A stretch of 64,000 nucleotides of DNA from Alphaproteobacteria bacterium (GCA_024742485.1 JANSYK010000001.1:2170001-2234000), one strand, 5' to 3'. Positions 8,932 to 17,265 are shown, counted from the stretch's first letter. The notes: a model not told the origin generated them from the letters alone. Translations and numbers: made by a program.

Positions 8932-9360
8932 ACCGCGCAGACGCCGGGCGATTTCCTCTGGTTTGACCGCTGCGATTGTCTTGCTGAGAATCCACAAATG
9001 GCCGCTCGGATCGGCGGCCCGTCCCTCCCTCTTTCCATATGGTCTGTCCTCAACAGGAATCACGATTGTTCCGCCGTTGGCGACAAAAGCGGACGCGATT
9101 TCGTCCGGATGATCGACGGAAAGATGCAACAGACAGGGCGAACCACACAGATACAATGGGTCGTGCAATCCCCAATCGGCCACAGATTGTGTCAGTGAGA
9201 CGATTGCGTTCCCGATCGAAAAGGCCGCGTGAACGACGCGATCCTGCTGGTCAACGAAGCGTTCGATCAGTTCTGCTCCCAGAACCTGACGGTAAAAATC
9301 CAGAGCGGCGTCTGGCTCGGAAACGATCAGTCTTGGGTGAAGATTGGTGTGAATGGACAT
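8926..9360 (-). CDS. VOC family protein
   Basis: A 144-residue vicinal-oxygen-chelate protein of the PhnB-like or bleomycin-resistance-like type. Recognisable parts are HPRLIVSEPDAALDFYRQVLGAELIERF at the start (split here by domain, not by gaps) and the final DPSGHLWILSK. ATG 9360 follows GGAGGAAAG with ideal spacing; the longer frame to 9501 runs into the neighbouring gene. It is transcribed after the AraC-type regulator at 9395-10243 with a 34-base gap, so the two likely form an operon in which the regulator controls the enzyme. The substrate is unknown. Confidence 0.88.
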   Translation of the reverse strand: MSIHTNLHPRLIVSEPDAALDFYRQVLGAELIERFVDQQDRVVHAAFSIGNAIVSLTQSVADWGLHDPLYLCGSPCLLHLSVDHPDEIASAFVANGGTIVIPVEDRPYGKREGRAADPSGHLWILSKTIAAVKPEEIARRLRGS

Positions 9361-9394
9361 GACTTTCCTCCGGCTGTGGAACTGTCCGTCCGAT

Positions 9395-10243
9395 CTAAAT
9401 CCTTCTGCGCTCACCCGTCTTGAACATTTTATCCGCTTCGGCTTCCACATGATTCGGCTCGCCGTCAATCGGCCTGTGGGCTCTTGGGGTGGTCCCGGCA
9501 AGCTGACGAAACTCTCTGGTCAGGTGAGATTGGTCAGCATAACCATGTTCGTAGGCGAGGGAAGCAAATGACGGCGATTGGTCAAATTCGGCCACGCTGG
9601 AGGACAAGCGCACCAGTCTTGCAAACAATTTGGGCCGCACGCCCAACCGCCGATCAAACAATGCATGCAATTGTCTTTGGGACATTCCAAATCCCTCCCG
9701 GCCCAGCGCATTCTGTATGTCCTGAATACGCCCACCTGCCTGCAACCCGGCTATCCATTGCCCCAGCGACGCATCCTCTGCCGGCCGGTGAATGATTTTG
9801 CCGGCCAGAAAGGATTCAAGTAGGCCACATTGTTCGTCTTCATTTTGGGCGGCGACCAGCGCCACATGCAATAATCGGGAGTCAGCTCCCCAGACGTCAC
9901 TTGCATCAATCAACCGGTCACGAAAACGCCTGGCGCTCCAATCGGTGAAAGCGGTCAGACCACCGGGTTCAAATTCCACGCCGCAAATGTTCCGCTTCTG
10001 CTCGGTATCGATGACAATGCGTTCGGTTCGGATCCCGTGCAGAGCCACGGGTCCGGTTGTCGCGGCGATGTTACCCAGGGCGTCAAATGTACGCAGTTCC
10101 GAGCCATGGAGATTGACCAGCAACTGCCCTCCGACATGCGGGAGAAGTGTTTCGAAATTGTGCCTGGGTTCACAACGATAGGACCAGATGGACCTTACCA
10201 AGGGGGCGAGTTCGCGCTCGTTCGGTGGTGCACTGTGAATCAT
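9395..10243 (-). CDS. AraC family transcriptional regulator
   Basis: A 282-residue DNA-binding regulator. The N-terminal half (ELAPLVRSIWSY, LLVNLHG, CGVEFEPGGLTAF) matches the DUF6597-type sensor found in many AraC proteins. The C-terminal half holds the double helix-turn-helix, seen as MSQRQLHALFDRRLGVRPKLFARLVRL and YEHGYADQSHLTREFRQLAGTTP (quoted as two separate blocks). ATG 10243 follows AGGAGA by about 10 bases and gives the family N-terminus; a longer frame to 10327 lacks a good site. The VOC gene immediately downstream is the probable target or partner. Confidence 0.9.
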   Translation of the reverse strand: MIHSAPPNERELAPLVRSIWSYRCEPRHNFETLLPHVGGQLLVNLHGSELRTFDALGNIAATTGPVALHGIRTERIVIDTEQKRNICGVEFEPGGLTAFTDWSARRFRDRLIDASDVWGADSRLLHVALVAAQNEDEQCGLLESFLAGKIIHRPAEDASLGQWIAGLQAGGRIQDIQNALGREGFGMSQRQLHALFDRRLGVRPKLFARLVRLSSSVAEFDQSPSFASLAYEHGYADQSHLTREFRQLAGTTPRAHRPIDGEPNHVEAEADKMFKTGERRRI

Positions 10244-10352
10244 TTTTCGCCGTCTCCTGTCTCCGAGATACGCCAGGTTCGGCACCGGTCCACGCCAAAG
10301 TGGTTCATTGCGCGGGAGCAGAGACAATCAACCGGGACCGCATGACCACCCC

Positions 10353-10508
10353 TCACATCTGGATGACAACAACAAGCATCATCGCGATGAAGGCGAAAAC
10401 CGCGATCTTCCAGAAATCGCCACGCTTTTTCAGGCCCGGCAAACCGATCGGCTTGATGATATGCGCCACCATGGCAAGCAGCAAAACAAGGGCAATGACC
10501 TTTGTCAT
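10353..10508 (-). CDS. Small membrane protein, 51 residues
   Basis: The start MTKVIALVLLLAMVAHIIKP and the end FWKIAVFAFIAMMLVVVIQM are two hydrophobic helices separated by a short basic loop (GLPGLKKRGD). The order helix, positive loop, helix suggests both ends outside and the loop in the cytoplasm. The gene begins 25 bases after the stop of the quinone oxidoreductase gene on the same strand, so it is probably co-transcribed. No strong ribosome binding site is visible. I recall similar short proteins in rhizobial genomes but no assigned function. Confidence 0.6.
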   Translation of the reverse strand: MTKVIALVLLLAMVAHIIKPIGLPGLKKRGDFWKIAVFAFIAMMLVVVIQM

Positions 10509-10533
10509 TTCAAAAGATGCCGGTGCACTGTGC

Positions 10534-11514
10534 TCATTCCAGATCCAGCATGATCTTGCCGATATGCTGCCCCTCCTCCATCCGCCTGTGGGCAGCGGCT
10601 GCACGCTCCAGCGGGAACAGCGTATCCATCACCGGTGCGATGGAGCGCCGTTCGAGCATGGGCCAGACCTTCTGTTTCAGTTCCGAGGCAATCACCGCCT
10701 TGAACGCGATGGAACGCGGCCGGAGGGTCGATCCCGTGTGAACGAGCCGCTTGAGCATCAGCCGTGAAAAGTCGGCCTCCGCCACATTGCCATTCAGGAA
10801 AGCGATCTGAACGATCCGGCCTTCAACCGCCGCAGCCTTGTAGTTGCGCGAGATATAGTCGCCACCCACCATATCGAGGATGACATGGGCACCCTGGCCG
10901 TCGGTCAGGGCCTTCACGACCTCGACAAAATCCTCGTCCCGATAGTTGATCGCCCTTTGTGCGCCGAGCGTTTCGCAGGCTTTGCATTTTTCCGGCGATC
11001 CGGCTGTTGCAATGACGGTTGCGCCAAACGCCTTTGCCAACTGGATCGCCGTTGTACCTATTCCCGAAGAACCACCATGGACCAGCAGGGTCTCGCCCGC
11101 TTTCAGGCCACCGCGCTGGAACACATTGTGCCAGACGGTAAAATAGGTTTCCGGGATCGCCGCAGCCTCGCTGAAACTGTAGCCACCCGGGATGGCAAGC
11201 GCGTTGCTTTCGTGAACGGTACACAGGGCCGCATAGCCGCCACCGGGCACAAGAGCACAAACCGCATCGCCGACCGAGAAGGATGAGACACCTTCACCGA
11301 CAGCCACCACCTGCCCGGCAATCTCCAGTCCCGGAATGTCCGAGGCACCGGGCGGCGGAGAGTATCCACCCCGTCGTTGCAGGCAATCTGGCCGATTGAC
11401 CCCGGCCGCCTTTACCGCCACCAGCAATTCTCCCGGTCCGGCAACCGGATCAGGCCGTTCGGTCAGTTGCAGGACATCCGGATTGCCGGGCTCACGGATC
11501 TCGATGGCTCTCAT
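10534..11514 (-). CDS. NAD(P)H:quinone oxidoreductase, zinc-independent MDR family
   Basis: A 326-residue medium-chain dehydrogenase of the quinone oxidoreductase (PIG3/QOR) type. Features in order: GELLVAVKAAGVNRPDCLQR, YPP-like substrate loop region (GGYSPPPGASDIPGLE), LVPGGGYAA, the Rossmann motif HGGSSGIGTTAIQLAKAFGA, and LDMVGGDYISRN. The structural and catalytic zinc ligands of alcohol dehydrogenases are absent, as usual in this group. ATG 11514 follows GGGAG; the ATG at 11526 lacks that spacing. It likely reduces quinones or other alpha,beta-unsaturated carbonyls with NADPH. A small membrane protein follows. Confidence 0.93.
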   Translation of the reverse strand: MRAIEIREPGNPDVLQLTERPDPVAGPGELLVAVKAAGVNRPDCLQRRGGYSPPPGASDIPGLEIAGQVVAVGEGVSSFSVGDAVCALVPGGGYAALCTVHESNALAIPGGYSFSEAAAIPETYFTVWHNVFQRGGLKAGETLLVHGGSSGIGTTAIQLAKAFGATVIATAGSPEKCKACETLGAQRAINYRDEDFVEVVKALTDGQGAHVILDMVGGDYISRNYKAAAVEGRIVQIAFLNGNVAEADFSRLMLKRLVHTGSTLRPRSIAFKAVIASELKQKVWPMLERRSIAPVMDTLFPLERAAAAHRRMEEGQHIGKIMLDLE

Positions 11515-11627
11515 CTTGGCTCCCATTCAATGCCGCCGGATGCAATTCCGGCGGGTCAAACTTGGAATCTGCGTGACGATTCCCTTAATATTCCCATGGA
11601 AACGCACATATGCACGTGGAGGAAAAG

Positions 11628-11816
11628 ATGTCCATTTTCGAGGACGACGCGGAGAAAAAACCCGTTGCGCATGAGGTGGGCAGCGATTTATCGTTGCTGT
11701 CGGTTGATGAGCTGAAGGAGCGCATTGACTTGCTCCGGGAAGAAATTGTGCGGCTGGAAGCAGAAATGAAGGCCAAGCAGAGCAGCAAAACCGCCGCTGA
11801 ATCGCTCTTTCGCTAG
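11628..11816 (+). CDS. DUF1192 family protein
   Basis: A 62-residue protein matching the rhizobial DUF1192 family: an acidic start (SIFEDDAEKKP), then LSLLSVDELKERI and a predicted coiled coil from about residue 29 (LREEIVRLEAEMKAKQSSK). ATG 11628 is preceded by GGAGGA at 11618-11623. The gene is divergent from the quinone oxidoreductase. It is cytoplasmic, probably oligomeric, and of unknown role. Confidence 0.85.
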   Translation: MSIFEDDAEKKPVAHEVGSDLSLLSVDELKERIDLLREEIVRLEAEMKAKQSSKTAAESLFR

Positions 11817-11887
11817 CACAATGCAACACAGTCAATTGGTTCGCTCGGGTGACTATGAACAATGAATCTTTAATTTGTCAGGTACCG

Positions 11888-11902
11888 TTAACCTGACATT
11901 AA
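11888..11902 (+). promoter_or_regulatory. CtrA-type box, first copy
   Basis: TTAACCTGACATTAA is an exact match to the TTAA-N7-TTAA core of the CtrA binding site, here also with the preferred C after the first half-site. It lies 96 bases upstream of the end hairpin cluster, so its natural target would be the hairpin-terminator segment rather than rcdA, which is beyond a terminator. It also overlaps a 6-bp dyad, TCAGGT (11878-11883) and ACCTGA (11891-11896). Confidence 0.55.
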
Positions 11903-11923
11903 GCTTTATGAGTGTTTACTGTT

Positions 11924-12022
11924 GATATCCAGTTTTGCTGGATTTCGGACCGGATGACTTGGTCATTCAGTTTGATGCCTCCCTGTTAAACTTCTGAGAG
12001 CCGCCATGCGGCTCTTTTTTTT
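11924..12022 (+). ncRNA. Candidate small RNA ending in an intrinsic terminator
   Basis: Three successive hairpins fill this segment. ATCCAG (11927-11932) pairs with CTGGAT (11938-11943), ATGAC (11954-11958) pairs with GTCAT (11962-11966), and the GAGCCGC hairpin with a T-run ends it. A CtrA-type box sits at 11888-11902, a plausible distance for a start near 11930. No protein is encoded. Alternatively the segment is only a long 3' end of the DUF1192 transcript. The 5' end is a guess. Confidence 0.35.
11998..12022 (+). terminator. Rho-independent terminator
   Basis: GAGCCGC (11998-12004) pairs perfectly with GCGGCTC (12008-12014) across a CAT loop, followed by eight T residues (12015-12022). 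This is a textbook intrinsic terminator. It ends either the DUF1192 transcript or a separate short RNA, and it insulates rcdA from upstream transcription. Confidence 0.9.
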
Positions 12023-12090
12023 GCCCTGAACCGAGAAGCTGGGGACAAGGCGACGGCGGGCGGCCATTGCTCGGCATTGCCGGGCCGGCG

Positions 12091-12105
12091 TTAACCTTTC
12101 CTTAA
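12091..12105 (+). promoter_or_regulatory. CtrA-type box, second copy, upstream of rcdA
   Basis: TTAACCTTTCCTTAA is a second exact TTAA-N7-TTAA site, 124 bases before the rcdA start and downstream of the terminator, so it is well placed to act on the rcdA promoter. It shares TTAACC and the trailing G (TTAAG) with the first site. Confidence 0.65.
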
Positions 12106-12229
12106 GAATTGCCTTGCGCAAAAAGCCCTGACGCATCAGTGTACGGGTCGGCTTTGGCGACCCGATGCGGGTAGTCGTCCGGCCCAATAGCTGCCACAAC
12201 AGCAAAGCAATAGTTTCAGGGTATGGTGA

Positions 12230-12754
12230 ATGGCGGACACACACAAGAATACTATCCGTTTTGCGGATCGAATTACCTCCTCCGCGTCCTTCAAGTCTCT
12301 TTATGCAGAGGGCATGGGTCTGGTCGAGGAAACAGCGTCCTATCTGGACGGTGAGGGCCGCGATGCGGCCAAGGTTCTACCGCGTATGGCATCGGTGCTC
12401 TATGCAGCCGAATCCATGCGATTGACGACGCGGCTGATGCAGATGGCCTCCTGGCTGCTGCTGCAGCGCGCCGTGAACAATGGCGAAATGACTCGCGAGC
12501 AGGTCATAGCCGAAAAATCCAAGGTTCGCCTCGACGGATTCGTCTGCGATCGGAGCGCGCCGGGATGGGATGACCTGCCCGAAAAATTCCGGGAACTTGT
12601 CGAGCGCTCGCTTCGCCTCCAGTCGCGTGTGTCCATACTCGATAAGGAAATCTACCGCACCAAGGACCAGACCGTCCCCAAGCCCAGCCCGAACAACGAG
12701 AATTCGGTGCAGGCTCAGCTGTCCCTGCTGCAAACCGCCTTCGGCGGCAACTAG
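12230..12754 (+). CDS. rcdA: RcdA homologue (DUF1465 family protease adaptor)
   Basis: A 174-residue, helix-rich cytoplasmic protein of the DUF1465 family, the family of Caulobacter RcdA. RcdA delivers the cell-cycle master regulator CtrA and other substrates to the ClpXP protease together with CpdR and PopA. Family features are SLYAEGMGLVEETASYLDG, LPRMASVLYAAESMRLTTRLMQMASWL (two blocks of helix 2 and 3), EQVIAEKSKVRL, and the loosely conserved tail after residue 150 that is disordered in Caulobacter. ATG 12230 is preceded by AGGG. An exact CtrA-type site lies 124 bases upstream. A palindromic repeat begins at the stop codon. Confidence 0.88.
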   Translation: MADTHKNTIRFADRITSSASFKSLYAEGMGLVEETASYLDGEGRDAAKVLPRMASVLYAAESMRLTTRLMQMASWLLLQRAVNNGEMTREQVIAEKSKVRLDGFVCDRSAPGWDDLPEKFRELVERSLRLQSRVSILDKEIYRTKDQTVPKPSPNNENSVQAQLSLLQTAFGGN

Positions 12755-12855
12755 AGCAGTTCAGGTTTTGACGGAATCGGCAAAACCTGAATGCAACAAC
12801 AAAATCAAAGGCCGACACAGCTTCACGTTTGTGACATAACGTGAAGCACGTCCAA
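12753..12855. repeat. Dispersed double-hairpin intergenic repeat, copy 1
   Basis: The segment begins within the rcdA stop codon and has two perfect dyads. TTCAGGTTTTG (12760-12770) pairs with CAAAACCTGAA (12781-12791), and GCTTCACGTT (12820-12829) pairs with AACGTGAAGC (12838-12847). A clearly related copy is at 18788-18890. The opening GAGCAGTTC is reminiscent of widespread rhizobial intergenic repeats. Confidence 0.75.
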
Positions 12856-12881
12856 AAACAGGCATCAAATTGAATGAAAAG

Positions 12882-12911
12882 GACCGGGCTTACCCAGCCC
12901 GGTCTTTTTTT
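12882..12911 (+). terminator. Rho-independent terminator after rcdA
   Basis: GACCGGGCT (12882-12890) pairs perfectly with AGCCCGGTC (12896-12904) across a 5-base loop, followed by seven T residues. It ends the rcdA transcript. Confidence 0.92.
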
Positions 12912-12926
12912 GATTTGGCCGCCAAC

Positions 12927-12952
12927 AAAAAAACCCCGCCGGAGCGGGGTTT
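12927..12952 (-). terminator. Rho-independent terminator of rpmE
   Basis: Read on the minus strand, AAACCCCGC and GCGGGGTTT (12931-12939 and 12944-12952 on the plus strand) form a stem with a 4-base loop followed by a run of T (the plus-strand A-run 12927-12933). It lies 28 bases past the rpmE stop. Confidence 0.88.
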
Positions 12953-12980
12953 GATAACACGGATCGGATGAACCGGTCCC

Positions 12981-13202
12981 TTAAAGGCCGAGGCCTTCGA
13001 AACGCTTCTTGAACTTTGACAGGCGGCCGCCACGATCGAGCAGGTGCTGCTGGCCACCGGTCCATGCCGGATGCGCCTTCGGATCGATTTCCAACGTCAT
13101 GGTATCGCCTTCCGCACCCCAGGTGGAGCGGGTGGTGTATTCCGTACCATCGGTCATGACCACCTTGATCATGTGGTATTCCGGATGAATATCAGCTTTC
13201 AT
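12981..13202 (-). CDS. rpmE: 50S ribosomal protein L31, cysteine-free form
   Basis: A 73-residue large-subunit protein. KADIHPEYH at the start, HPAWTGG in the middle and [11 protein letters not shown] near the end are the L31 signature. The zinc-binding cysteines of E. coli L31 are all missing, so this is the zinc-independent form usual in rhizobia. ATG 13202 gives the family length; a longer frame to 13391 is spurious. The gene faces rcdA and is divergent from the ABC exporter. An intrinsic terminator follows at 12927-12952. Confidence 0.96.
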   Translation of the reverse strand: MKADIHPEYHMIKVVMTDGTEYTTRSTWGAEGDTMTLEIDPKAHPAWTGGQQHLLDRGGRLSKFKKRFEGLGL

Positions 13203-13383
13203 TTTTCTATCCCTGACACTTTGCGGAGGTTGTCGATCCGCATCACCTGCGGCAAACCAACCCATCTCACAAACAAAGCCGCATACCAGAAAGGTCACGG
13301 CTTCCCAATTCGTTGGCGAGCCTATACATGAAGGGCGATTAAGTGACAAGTGGCGTGGCCAAAATTCGCCACGGAAAGACGGA

Positions 13384-15210
13384 GTGAGCAAAAGCGTGGC
13401 TGAAGCCAGTCAAGACAACGCCAGCCGGGTATCAACGCTGCGTCCGCTCGCACGGCTGTTTCCCTACCTTCTGAGGTACAAAAACCTGGTCGCCGGCGCC
13501 CTTATTGCGCTGTTTCTGGCCGCCGCCGCAACATTGGCATTGCCGCTGGCCGTCCGCCGCATGATCGACCACGGCTTCTCTCAGGCCAATGAACAGTTCA
13601 TCAACAGCTATTTCGGCATGCTGCTTGTTGTCGCAGCCCTGCTCGCCAGTGCCAGTGCACTTCGCTACTACTTTGTCATCACCATCGGTGAACGTGTCGT
13701 TTCGGACCTGCGCCGCGACGTTTTCAGTCACGTCACGTCGCTCTCGGCTTCGTTTTTCGATACCAACCAATCCGGTGAAATCATTTCCAGGCTGACCGCG
13801 GACACCACGCAGATCAAATCAACGGTCGGAGCAACGGCATCCCTGGCGCTACGCAACGCGATCCTCTGCCTTGGCGCTGTTCTCATGATGATCGTAACGA
13901 GCCCGAAGCTTTCGGGTCTCGTGCTCATCGCCATTCCCATCATCGTCTTTCCGATGGTGGCCTTCGGCCGCAATGTGCGGCGCCGCTCCCGCGAAGCCCA
14001 GGATACGCTCGCCCATGCAACCGCCTATGCCAGCGAGGCCATCGGCGCATCCAGAACCGTTCAGGCATTCAATGGAGAGCCGGAAGCCAATCGTCGCTAC
14101 GGCAGTGCGGTGGAATTCGCCTTCGAGGCAGCGCGCAATGCCGTGAGAGCCCGGGCAATCCTGACCGGTTTTGCGATTCTCATGATATTCGGAAGCGTCG
14201 TCGCCATTCTCTGGTTCGGCGCTCAAAATGTCCTGGATGGGTCCATGTCACCAGGCACGCTGGGCCAGTTCCTGCTATACTCGGTCCTGGCGGCCACCAG
14301 CCTGGGAGCACTGTCGGAAGTCTGGGGTGAACTGTCGCAGGCAGCTGGTGCCGCCGAGCGCCTGTCGGAATTGCTCGATGAGGTGCCGACCGTTGTCGTG
14401 CCGGAAAATCCCCAATCGCTGCCACAGCCGCCGGTCGGTTCAATTGCTTTCAGCAATGTCGCCTTTGCCTACCCGGCACGCCCCGAACAATCGATCCTGC
14501 AGGACCTGTCCTTCGACGTCAAACCGGGAGAGACCGTCGCCATTGTCGGCCCTTCCGGCGCCGGCAAGAGCACGCTCTTTGCGTTGATCAGCCGCTTTTA
14601 CGATCCGTCAGGCGGGACGATCAGTCTTGATGGTGTCAATGTCAGCGACATCGATCCCGCAGCGTTGCGCGCCCGCCTTGCTTCAGTCCCGCAGGATGTT
14701 GCCATCTTCGCCAGCTCAATTCGCGACAACATTGCCTTTGGCCGTCCGGGTGCAAGCGATTCCGAGATCGTCGATGCCGCCAAGGCGGCCCTCGCCGATC
14801 CCTTCATCGTGCAGATGGAAAAAGGCTACGATACGCCGGTTGGCGAACGGGGCATCACTTTGTCCGGCGGTCAGCGCCAGCGCATCGCCATTGCCCGTGC
14901 GATTTTGAAGGATGCTCCTGTCCTGTTGCTGGACGAGGCAACCTCTGCGCTCGATGCCGAAAGCGAGACATTGGTTCAAAAGGCATTGAACGGTCTCATG
15001 CAGGGCCGCACGACACTGGTCATCGCCCACCGGCTTGCAACCGTCAAGAAAGCCGATCGCATCCTTGTGATGGATGGTGGCCGGATTGTCGAAGAGGGGA
15101 CGCATGCAAATCTGGTCAAGAAGGGCGGAATCTATGCCCGTCTCGCCAGGCTCCAGTTTCATGACCATGAACCGGATCATCATCCGGTCACCGTCGAAGC
15201 CGCCAAATAG
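13384..15210 (+). CDS. ABC exporter, fused permease and ATPase (MsbA/BmrA type)
   Basis: A 608-residue half-transporter expected to dimerise in the inner membrane. Residues about 25-310 hold six membrane helices, beginning near [21 protein letters not shown]. The nucleotide-binding domain shows Walker A GPSGAGKS at about 389, signature LSGGQ at about 493, Walker B VLLLDE at about 513 and the switch His in IAHR. The GTG at 13384 is preceded by GGAAAG; another GTG at 13396 is possible. Such proteins flip lipids or export drugs or peptides. The rhizobial relatives next to rpmE have no defined substrate. Confidence 0.93.
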   Translation: MSKSVAEASQDNASRVSTLRPLARLFPYLLRYKNLVAGALIALFLAAAATLALPLAVRRMIDHGFSQANEQFINSYFGMLLVVAALLASASALRYYFVITIGERVVSDLRRDVFSHVTSLSASFFDTNQSGEIISRLTADTTQIKSTVGATASLALRNAILCLGAVLMMIVTSPKLSGLVLIAIPIIVFPMVAFGRNVRRRSREAQDTLAHATAYASEAIGASRTVQAFNGEPEANRRYGSAVEFAFEAARNAVRARAILTGFAILMIFGSVVAILWFGAQNVLDGSMSPGTLGQFLLYSVLAATSLGALSEVWGELSQAAGAAERLSELLDEVPTVVVPENPQSLPQPPVGSIAFSNVAFAYPARPEQSILQDLSFDVKPGETVAIVGPSGAGKSTLFALISRFYDPSGGTISLDGVNVSDIDPAALRARLASVPQDVAIFASSIRDNIAFGRPGASDSEIVDAAKAALADPFIVQMEKGYDTPVGERGITLSGGQRQRIAIARAILKDAPVLLLDEATSALDAESETLVQKALNGLMQGRTTLVIAHRLATVKKADRILVMDGGRIVEEGTHANLVKKGGIYARLARLQFHDHEPDHHPVTVEAAK

Positions 15211-15235
15211 TCAGCACGATAACAAGGTGGGGCCG

Positions 15236-16462
15236 TCAGCGCGGTAGCCGCTCCCAACCAGCCGCAAAATCCACACGCTCACAGCCCGTGAAACGGGCCA
15301 TGCGTTCCAATGCCGTTTCAAGCCGCTGCCGACGTCCCTTGGAGAGCGCCGCCTTGGGTTCGGGCCAATAGGCCTTGACCTTGAGGACCCCTGCGTCGCG
15401 CTCGCATTTCATGTCGATCCGGCCGATCAGCCGATCCCCCTCGAGCACCGGAAACACGTAATAGCCGTAGACCCGCTTGTGTGCCGGTACAAAGACCTCG
15501 ATCCGGTAATGAAATCCGAACAGCCTCTCTGTCCGCTTGCGGTCGCGCAGGGCCGGATCGAAGGGGCTCAGGATGCGAATTCTGCCCGGCGGCGCCGGAG
15601 CTTCATCGGCGCAGGCAAAAACATCCGGGCGCGCGTAGCAGCGGCGCGGGCGCGAGCCGTCAGCGGAATCAACTTCAATCTCGATCAGGGCACCCTGTTT
15701 CAGGGCACTGTTGCACCAGTTCTTCGCCTCGGCCGGGGTCACGGTCTCCCAGAACGCCGCAATCTCACCCGATGTTGCAAATCCCAGCCGGTCCAGCGCC
15801 GCATTGCATGCCCAGTCCACGGTTTCAGCCATACCCGGTTCGACGGAGACATGGACAGCCGGAATAACCCGTTCCGTCAGGTCATAGACCTTGAAAAAGC
15901 CTTCACGCCGGCAGACGCTGAGCGCACCGGTGCGCCACAGATATTCCAGCGCGGTTTTGGAAGGGTGCCAGTCCCACCAGCCGCCTTTTGAGCGTTCCTC
16001 ATCGGCTCCAACTTCGCTGGACATGACCGGACCATGCTGGCGCACCTGGTCAAGAACCTCGTCGAATTTCTCCGCGAACCCGTCTCGGCGCCAGTTTTGC
16101 CAACGCTCGCGAAGTCGAACCGAGCTCCGATCGAACCGCAGGCGCCAGTAGGGAAAAAACGCGACCGGAATGATCGACGCATCGTGGGTCCAGTGTTCGA
16201 AAAGGTGGCGATCGCGCTCCAGCAACGGCTTGAGATGTTTCGGGCGATACGCCTGCCGGCGGGCAAACAGGATCATGTGATGCGCCCGTTCAACCGTATT
16301 GATGCTGTCGACCTGAACAAATCCGAGGCGTTCAATGAGAACGTGCAGTGCCGCGCCACGGGCTGGTCCGGATGGTTGTTCCGCCAATGCATGACGATCG
16401 AGAAACAGCCGGCGCGCGTTACGATTGGAAAGTCTTGGCAGGGCGGATGAGCTCATGCTCAC
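15236..16462 (-). CDS. YcaQ/AlkX-type winged-helix DNA glycosylase
   Basis: A 408-residue protein of the HTH_42 superfamily, which includes AlkX (YcaQ), a glycosylase that unhooks DNA interstrand crosslinks and removes bulky alkylated bases. Visible marks are GFVQVDSINTVERAHHMILFAR, with the catalytic QxD triplet in QVD, HWTHDASIIP, and GRIDMKCERDAGVLKVKAYW near the C-terminus. The GTG at 16462 has AGGTGG seven bases before it; an ATG six bases inside is the alternative. The gene converges on the ABC exporter. A repair role is inferred from the family. Confidence 0.85.
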   Translation of the reverse strand: MSMSSSALPRLSNRNARRLFLDRHALAEQPSGPARGAALHVLIERLGFVQVDSINTVERAHHMILFARRQAYRPKHLKPLLERDRHLFEHWTHDASIIPVAFFPYWRLRFDRSSVRLRERWQNWRRDGFAEKFDEVLDQVRQHGPVMSSEVGADEERSKGGWWDWHPSKTALEYLWRTGALSVCRREGFFKVYDLTERVIPAVHVSVEPGMAETVDWACNAALDRLGFATSGEIAAFWETVTPAEAKNWCNSALKQGALIEIEVDSADGSRPRRCYARPDVFACADEAPAPPGRIRILSPFDPALRDRKRTERLFGFHYRIEVFVPAHKRVYGYYVFPVLEGDRLIGRIDMKCERDAGVLKVKAYWPEPKAALSKGRRQRLETALERMARFTGCERVDFAAGWERLPR

Positions 16463-16641
16463 GGATTTACCACCTGGCCCAAGTCCCCGCCAGAGACCAA
16501 CGCGCGAATGTCGGGGATGGCTTTCATCCTCCTGACATCGATTGAGGGTCTACAGCAACTTCACTATGCTGGTGTGATGGAATCGGGATCACCAATATAT
16601 AGACGGCCATTATCAAGCCGGCCCCACGTCAAGACGGTTTC

Positions 16642-17265
16642 ATGCGCGTCCTGATCGTCTTTTGTCACCCCTATGAGGAAAGCTACGCCGCCGCCCTGTT
16701 GGAACGCGCCCAAAGGGCGCTGACCGATGGCGGCCATGATGTTCGAACGCTCGATCTATACCGGGACGGCTTCGATCCGGTTCTCAGCCGCGAAGAGTGG
16801 TTGAGTTACATGACCGAAACCGACAAGAACATTACTGCTTTGCAGACCCATGTGGATGCGCTGCTTTGGGCCGAGGGGCTTGTTCTGATTTATCCGACCT
16901 GGATGTATGGTCCGCCCTCGATGCTCAAGGGCTGGATGGAACGCGTCTGGTTGCCGGGCGTGGCATTCGATGTTGCACCCGGTCGCAAGAGCGGATTGAT
17001 CGGCCGCCTGTCAAACATCCGCCTGTTCGTGGTGATCACAACATCGGGATCACCTCGATGGCTGCTGTGGTTGATCCGCAATCCAGGCCGCAACATGCTG
17101 ATGCGCGGGCAAAGGGCCTTGTTCCATCCACGATGCCGCCGACGCTGGTTTCAACTCTATGACATGGACCACACATCCGCAGAAGAACGAAACCGATTTC
17201 TCGACAAGATCGAAACCGGTCTTCTTCGATTCCGAGAAGAATCCACGTCGCCTCCGGTGAGCTGA
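16642..17265 (+). CDS. NAD(P)H-dependent flavodoxin-fold oxidoreductase
   Basis: A 207-residue protein of the NQO1/KefF/MdaB flavodoxin-like family. The opening RVLIVFCHPYEESY is the FMN or FAD phosphate loop; WAEGLVLIYPTWMYGPPSMLKGWMERV, read as the two halves YPTWMYGPP and MLKGWMERVW, is the classic substrate and cofactor region. It probably performs two-electron reduction of quinones or other electrophiles. The C-terminus is unusually basic (PRCRRRWFQ). No clear ribosome binding site precedes the ATG. It has no obvious operon partner. Confidence 0.85.
   Translation: MRVLIVFCHPYEESYAAALLERAQRALTDGGHDVRTLDLYRDGFDPVLSREEWLSYMTETDKNITALQTHVDALLWAEGLVLIYPTWMYGPPSMLKGWMERVWLPGVAFDVAPGRKSGLIGRLSNIRLFVVITTSGSPRWLLWLIRNPGRNMLMRGQRALFHPRCRRRWFQLYDMDHTSAEERNRFLDKIETGLLRFREESTSPPVS

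Larger units (their letters stand above)
11817..12229. other. Gene-free control region before rcdA
   Basis: This 413-base segment lies between two genes on the same strand. It contains two exact TTAA-N7-TTAA sites, two small hairpins, and a strong intrinsic terminator, each listed separately. No protein frame is credible in it. The mix of sites and structures is far denser than in other gaps of the window. Confidence 0.8.
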
